Source: Enterovirga sp. (GTDB lineage: Bacteria > Pseudomonadota > Alphaproteobacteria > Rhizobiales > Beijerinckiaceae). Taken from it: 8,673 bases of DNA. This document shows positions 6,650 to 8,673 of the stretch, in pieces. Position 1 is the first letter of the stretch. Each line of letters starts with the position of its first letter. Where the stretch lies: assembly GCA_028290385.1 (NCBI GenBank), contig JAQGJZ010000379.1, forward strand, positions 1-8,673, in the 5' to 3' direction. The notes below the pieces were generated by a model, which saw only the letters and a program-made list of their open reading frames with translations, was not told where the DNA came from and made no database searches. Both the position numbers and the translations under genes were made by a program.

Positions 6650-7287
6650 TGGACCAACCTGTGTGGGACCCCGAAAGCGATGCCCCGACGGGCATCGAAG
6701 AGGCGGATATCGCCCTGTCCGAGCAGCTCACGACCCAGCGCAGGCACCCGGTGATCCAGGCGCTTGGAGCCATCGGAGAACTCGGCGACCAGCCGCCGCT
6801 GGTGGCCTTCTCGGCCGGCGTGCTGGCCTTCGGCCTCCTTAGCGGCCGGGGGCGTACGGCCGCCGCAGGCGCAAACATGCTGCTGTCCCTCGGGATCGCG
6901 ATCGCGGCAAAAACGGCCGTGAAGAAGACGATCTCGCGCACGCGGCCGAACGTGCTGCTCGACGAGGGGACCTACCAGGTCGAGCCGCTCGGGCCGGATG
7001 AGGGACCGTGGCATTCGATGCCGTCCGGCCACACGGCCGGAAGCGTTGCGGTCGCGTGTGCCCTGGCCCGCACCGTGCCGGAGGCCGCCCTGCCGGCCTA
7101 TGCGGCCGCGACCGCCGTCGCGGCCGTGCAACTGCCGACGGCCCACCACTTTCTCAGCGATATCGTGGTGGGCGCAGCGATCGGGATCGGGGCGGACATG
7201 GCCGCGGCCCGGATCGCCCGTCAGGCCCAAAAGCTCCTCGACGGGCAGTTCGAAGCCGACGGCGAGGCCGGGCCGGAGCCCGGCTGA
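6649..7287 (+). CDS. PAP2-family membrane phosphatase
   Basis: This 212-residue membrane protein resembles the PAP2 (phosphatidic acid phosphatase type 2) superfamily, which removes phosphate from lipid phosphates such as phosphatidate or undecaprenyl pyrophosphate. Motif 1 (K-x6-RP) is Lys92 to Pro100 (KKTISRTRP); motif 2 (PSGH) is 125-128; motif 3 (SR-x5-H-x3-D) keeps His167 and Asp171, but the usual Ser-Arg is replaced by Val160-Gln161. Hydrophobic stretches at about 50-64, 71-87, 130-141, 146-160 and 171-183 fit a multi-pass protein with a short cytoplasmic N-terminus. The ATG overlaps the TGA of the hybrid kinase by 1 nt (TGATG), with GAGAAGG 4 nt upstream, so translation is probably coupled. 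The substrate cannot be told. The missing motif-3 arginine leaves some doubt about activity. Confidence 0.85.
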   Translation: MDQPVWDPESDAPTGIEEADIALSEQLTTQRRHPVIQALGAIGELGDQPPLVAFSAGVLAFGLLSGRGRTAAAGANMLLSLGIAIAAKTAVKKTISRTRPNVLLDEGTYQVEPLGPDEGPWHSMPSGHTAGSVAVACALARTVPEAALPAYAAATAVAAVQLPTAHHFLSDIVVGAAIGIGADMAAARIARQAQKLLDGQFEADGEAGPEPG

Positions 7288-7293
7288 AGCGGC

Positions 7294-7734
7294 CTACCAG
7301 GTGCCGGTGTTCGGCATCGAGCTCCAGGGCTCGGCCGGCTGCTTCGAGCCGTTCTTGTGCAGGAGTTCGATCGAGATCCCGTCCGGCGACTTGATAAAGG
7401 CCATGCGGCCATCGCGCGGCGGCCGGTTGATGGTCACGCCCGCATCCATCAGCCGCTGGCAGGTCTCGTAGATGTCGTCCACCGCATAGGCGAGGTGCCC
7501 GAAATTGCGCCCGCCCGCATAGTCCTCGGGGTCCCAGTTGTAGGTCAGCTCGACGCAGGGAGCCATGTCGCGCTTCGCGCGCTCAAGGTCGTCCGGAGCC
7601 GCCAGGAACACCAGCGTAAAGCGGCCGGCCTCATTCTCGATCCGGCGCACTTCCACGAGCCCGAGCGTGTTGCAATACCAGTTCAGCGACTGGTCGAGGT
7701 CCTTCACGCGAACCATCGTGTGCAGAAATTGCAT
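7294..7734 (-). CDS. gloA: Glyoxalase I (lactoylglutathione lyase)
   Basis: This 146-residue protein isomerises the hemithioacetal of methylglyoxal and glutathione to S-lactoylglutathione, the first step of methylglyoxal detoxification, in the cytosol. It belongs to the VOC (vicinal oxygen chelate) family with two beta-alpha-beta-beta-beta modules. The four metal ligands are visible at His5 (FLHTMVRV), Glu62 (CVELTYNWD), His80 (NFGHLAYAV) and Glu123 (SIELLHK), matching the His-Glu-His-Glu set of bacterial GloA. The spacing is like the short E. coli type, which usually uses Ni or Co, without the insertions of zinc-type enzymes. The start is supported by AAGGGA 6 nt upstream. It follows gpx by 12 nt on the same strand and is probably co-transcribed with it. 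It converges with the PAP2 gene, with 6 nt between stops. Confidence 0.95.
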   Translation of the reverse strand: MQFLHTMVRVKDLDQSLNWYCNTLGLVEVRRIENEAGRFTLVFLAAPDDLERAKRDMAPCVELTYNWDPEDYAGGRNFGHLAYAVDDIYETCQRLMDAGVTINRPPRDGRMAFIKSPDGISIELLHKNGSKQPAEPWSSMPNTGTW

Positions 7735-7740
7735 TGTCTG

Positions 7741-7746
7741 TCCCTT
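7741..7746 (-). promoter_or_regulatory. Shine-Dalgarno site of gloA
   Basis: On the - strand AAGGGA lies 6 nt before the gloA ATG and directly next to the gpx stop codon (7747-7749). It supports the start at 7734 and fits a two-gene gpx-gloA transcript. Confidence 0.65.
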
Positions 7747-8244
7747 TCAGAGATGGGCCTTGGGGCCGAGAAGCCGGGTGATGGCGGGCTCGAGCGCACG
7801 CGGACGGGTGCGGGGCGCGAACCGCGCCACGACACGCCCCGTCGGGTCAACGAGGAACTTCGTGAAGTTCCACTTGATGCTCCGGGTTCCGAAGATGCCG
7901 GGCCGCGCCCCTTTGAGGAACGCGTAAAGGGGATGCGTGTTCGGCCCGTTCACGTCGAGCTTGGCGAAGACCGGGAAGGTGACGTCGTAGGCGACCCGGC
8001 AGAACGTCCCGATCTCGCTCGCATCGCCGGGCTCCTGGCCGCCGAACTGGTTGCACGGAAAGGCCAGAACCGAGAGGCCGGCCGGCTCCAGCTTTCTGTG
8101 CAGATCCATGAGCCCGGCATATTGCGGCGTAAAACCGCAGAAGCTCGCCGTGTTGACGATCAGCAGGACGCGGTTGCGGTACCGATCGAGGCGCACGGCC
8201 TCGCCCTGTGCGCTCGTCACCTCGAAATCGTAGATGCTCGGCAA
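7747..8244 (-). CDS. Glutathione peroxidase-family thiol peroxidase (Cys type)
   Basis: This protein reduces hydrogen peroxide or organic hydroperoxides in the cytosol. From TTG 8244 it has 165 residues, close to the 160-165 usual for bacterial enzymes of the BtuE/GPx family, and begins PSIYDFEV as they do. The catalytic tetrad is visible: Cys36 (NTASFCGFTPQY), Gln70 (NQFGGQEPG), Trp125 and Asn126 (IKWNFTKF). The peroxidatic residue is cysteine, not selenocysteine. Cys82 (GTFCRVAYDVTFP) lies where thioredoxin-dependent members have the resolving cysteine, so thioredoxin rather than glutathione may be the real reductant. The frame stays open upstream to 8364, but that 40-residue extension is Arg-rich, lacks homology-like features and would overlap pepN. 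The TTG start is inferred from family alignment; its ribosome-binding site is weak. gloA follows 12 nt later. Confidence 0.92.
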   Translation of the reverse strand: MPSIYDFEVTSAQGEAVRLDRYRNRVLLIVNTASFCGFTPQYAGLMDLHRKLEPAGLSVLAFPCNQFGGQEPGDASEIGTFCRVAYDVTFPVFAKLDVNGPNTHPLYAFLKGARPGIFGTRSIKWNFTKFLVDPTGRVVARFAPRTRPRALEPAITRLLGPKAHL

Positions 8245-8279
8245 GTCCCCGACACGCTCCGGAAGGCGGGCCGCCCGCG

Positions 8280-8308
8280 TTGCGGCGCAGCGTCGGCTCG
8301 GCGATAAC
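8280..8308 (+). promoter_or_regulatory. Possible sigma-70-like promoter for pepN
   Basis: TTGCGG (8280-8285) and GATAAC (8303-8308) are separated by 17 nt in the divergent gpx/pepN intergenic region (8245-8338). The spacing is ideal and both boxes partly match consensus. Transcription would begin near 8314, about 25 nt before the proposed GTG start. In GC-rich DNA such matches arise by chance, so this is a tentative call. Confidence 0.35.
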
Positions 8309-8338
8309 GCACCAACCCTCGAGAGCCTAGGCCCGGAC

Positions 8339-8673
8339 GTGCGCACGGACACGCAGACCATCACCTGTCTGGAGGATTACCGTCCCCCGGACTACCTGAT
8401 CGACACGGTCGAGCTCGACATCCGCCTCGACCCGACCGCGACGCGCATCCGCTCGGTCTTGACGCTGCGGCCGAATCCCGGCGGGCGGGCGGGCGCTCCG
8501 CTCGTGCTCGACGGCGACGAGCTGATGTTCCGCAGCCTCGAGATCGACGACGCGCCCGCGCCGCCGGAGGCCTACGAGGCGACGCCGCAATCGCTGACGA
8601 TCGTCCATCCGCCCGCCCGGCCCTTCCGGCTGACGATCGACACGGAGGTGAACCCGAGCGCCAACACGAAGCT
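8339..8673 (+). CDS. pepN: Aminopeptidase N (M1 zinc peptidase), N-terminal part (3' end outside window)
   Basis: About 111 residues are visible from GTG 8339 to the right edge with no stop. The sequence (VRTDTQTITCLEDYRPPDYL, then LIDTVELDIRLDPTATRIRS and LRPNP) matches the N-terminal beta domain of the bacterial PepN subgroup of M1 aminopeptidases, which trims N-terminal residues from peptides in the cytoplasm. The typical motif is an LEDYxPPxxLIDxVxLxxxL stretch, seen here at about residues 11-29. The visible end VNPSANTKL fits the conserved N-P-x-x-N-T-x-L segment. The catalytic HExxH site and the GxMEN motif lie beyond the window. The GTG start gives the expected distance to the LEDY motif; no strong ribosome-binding site precedes it. 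The gene is divergent from gpx. Confidence 0.9.
   Translation, partial: MRTDTQTITCLEDYRPPDYLIDTVELDIRLDPTATRIRSVLTLRPNPGGRAGAPLVLDGDELMFRSLEIDDAPAPPEAYEATPQSLTIVHPPARPFRLTIDTEVNPSANTK

Noticed and set aside
7267..7284. Inverted repeat GCCGGG-CCGGAG-CCCGGC at the end of the PAP2 gene as a terminator between convergent genes
   Set aside because: The hairpin is possible, but it lies inside coding sequence and has no T-run on either strand; such repeats are common in GC-rich coding DNA.
7357..8307. + strand open frame of 316 codons opposite gloA and gpx
   Set aside because: Both - strand genes have complete catalytic residues, while the + strand translation is a motif-free shadow.
8245..8364. 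40-residue N-terminal extension of the glutathione peroxidase, possibly a signal peptide
   Set aside because: It has no hydrophobic core, is Arg-rich and would overlap pepN coding sequence; family members start at the PSIYDFEV segment.

Overview
The window is GC-rich and densely coded. Gene content and protein sequences suggest an alphaproteobacterium of the Hyphomicrobiales (Rhizobiales), perhaps a Methylobacterium/Microvirga-type organism. That placement is an impression from protein style and codon use, not a database result. No mobile elements, CRISPR arrays, tRNA or rRNA genes were seen.

Positions 1-4267 hold the downstream part of a chemosensory (che-type) operon on the + strand. In order it encodes the C-terminal part of a CheR methyltransferase, a single-domain CheY-like response regulator, a CheA histidine kinase, an 85-residue STAS-like protein, a second CheY-like regulator and a CheC-type CheY phosphatase. 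Most neighbours overlap by 4-13 nt, which suggests translational coupling. The one real gap is 72 nt, before the second regulator. CheW, CheB, CheD and a chemoreceptor are not visible; some may lie upstream of the window edge.

Positions 4277-7287 continue on the same strand. First comes a soluble hybrid histidine kinase (three PAS-like domains, HisKA, ATPase, receiver), 9 nt after cheC. A membrane PAP2-family phosphatase overlaps its stop codon by 1 nt. The spacing suggests that the whole block from cheR to the PAP2 gene can be co-transcribed.

Positions 7294-8244 are on the - strand: a glutathione peroxidase-family gene followed 12 nt later by glyoxalase I (gloA), a small oxidant/methylglyoxal defence pair. 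It converges on the PAP2 gene with only 6 nt between stop codons. Divergent from gpx, across about 94 nt, the start of an M1-family aminopeptidase (pepN) runs off the right edge on the + strand.

Working model (inference): CheA phosphorylates one or both CheY-like proteins, CheC removes phosphate (most likely from the regulator it is coupled to), CheR adjusts receptor methylation, and the STAS-like protein and the hybrid kinase add further control. The lack of flagellar genes here and the unusual parts list fit either a secondary chemotaxis system or one that controls something other than swimming.
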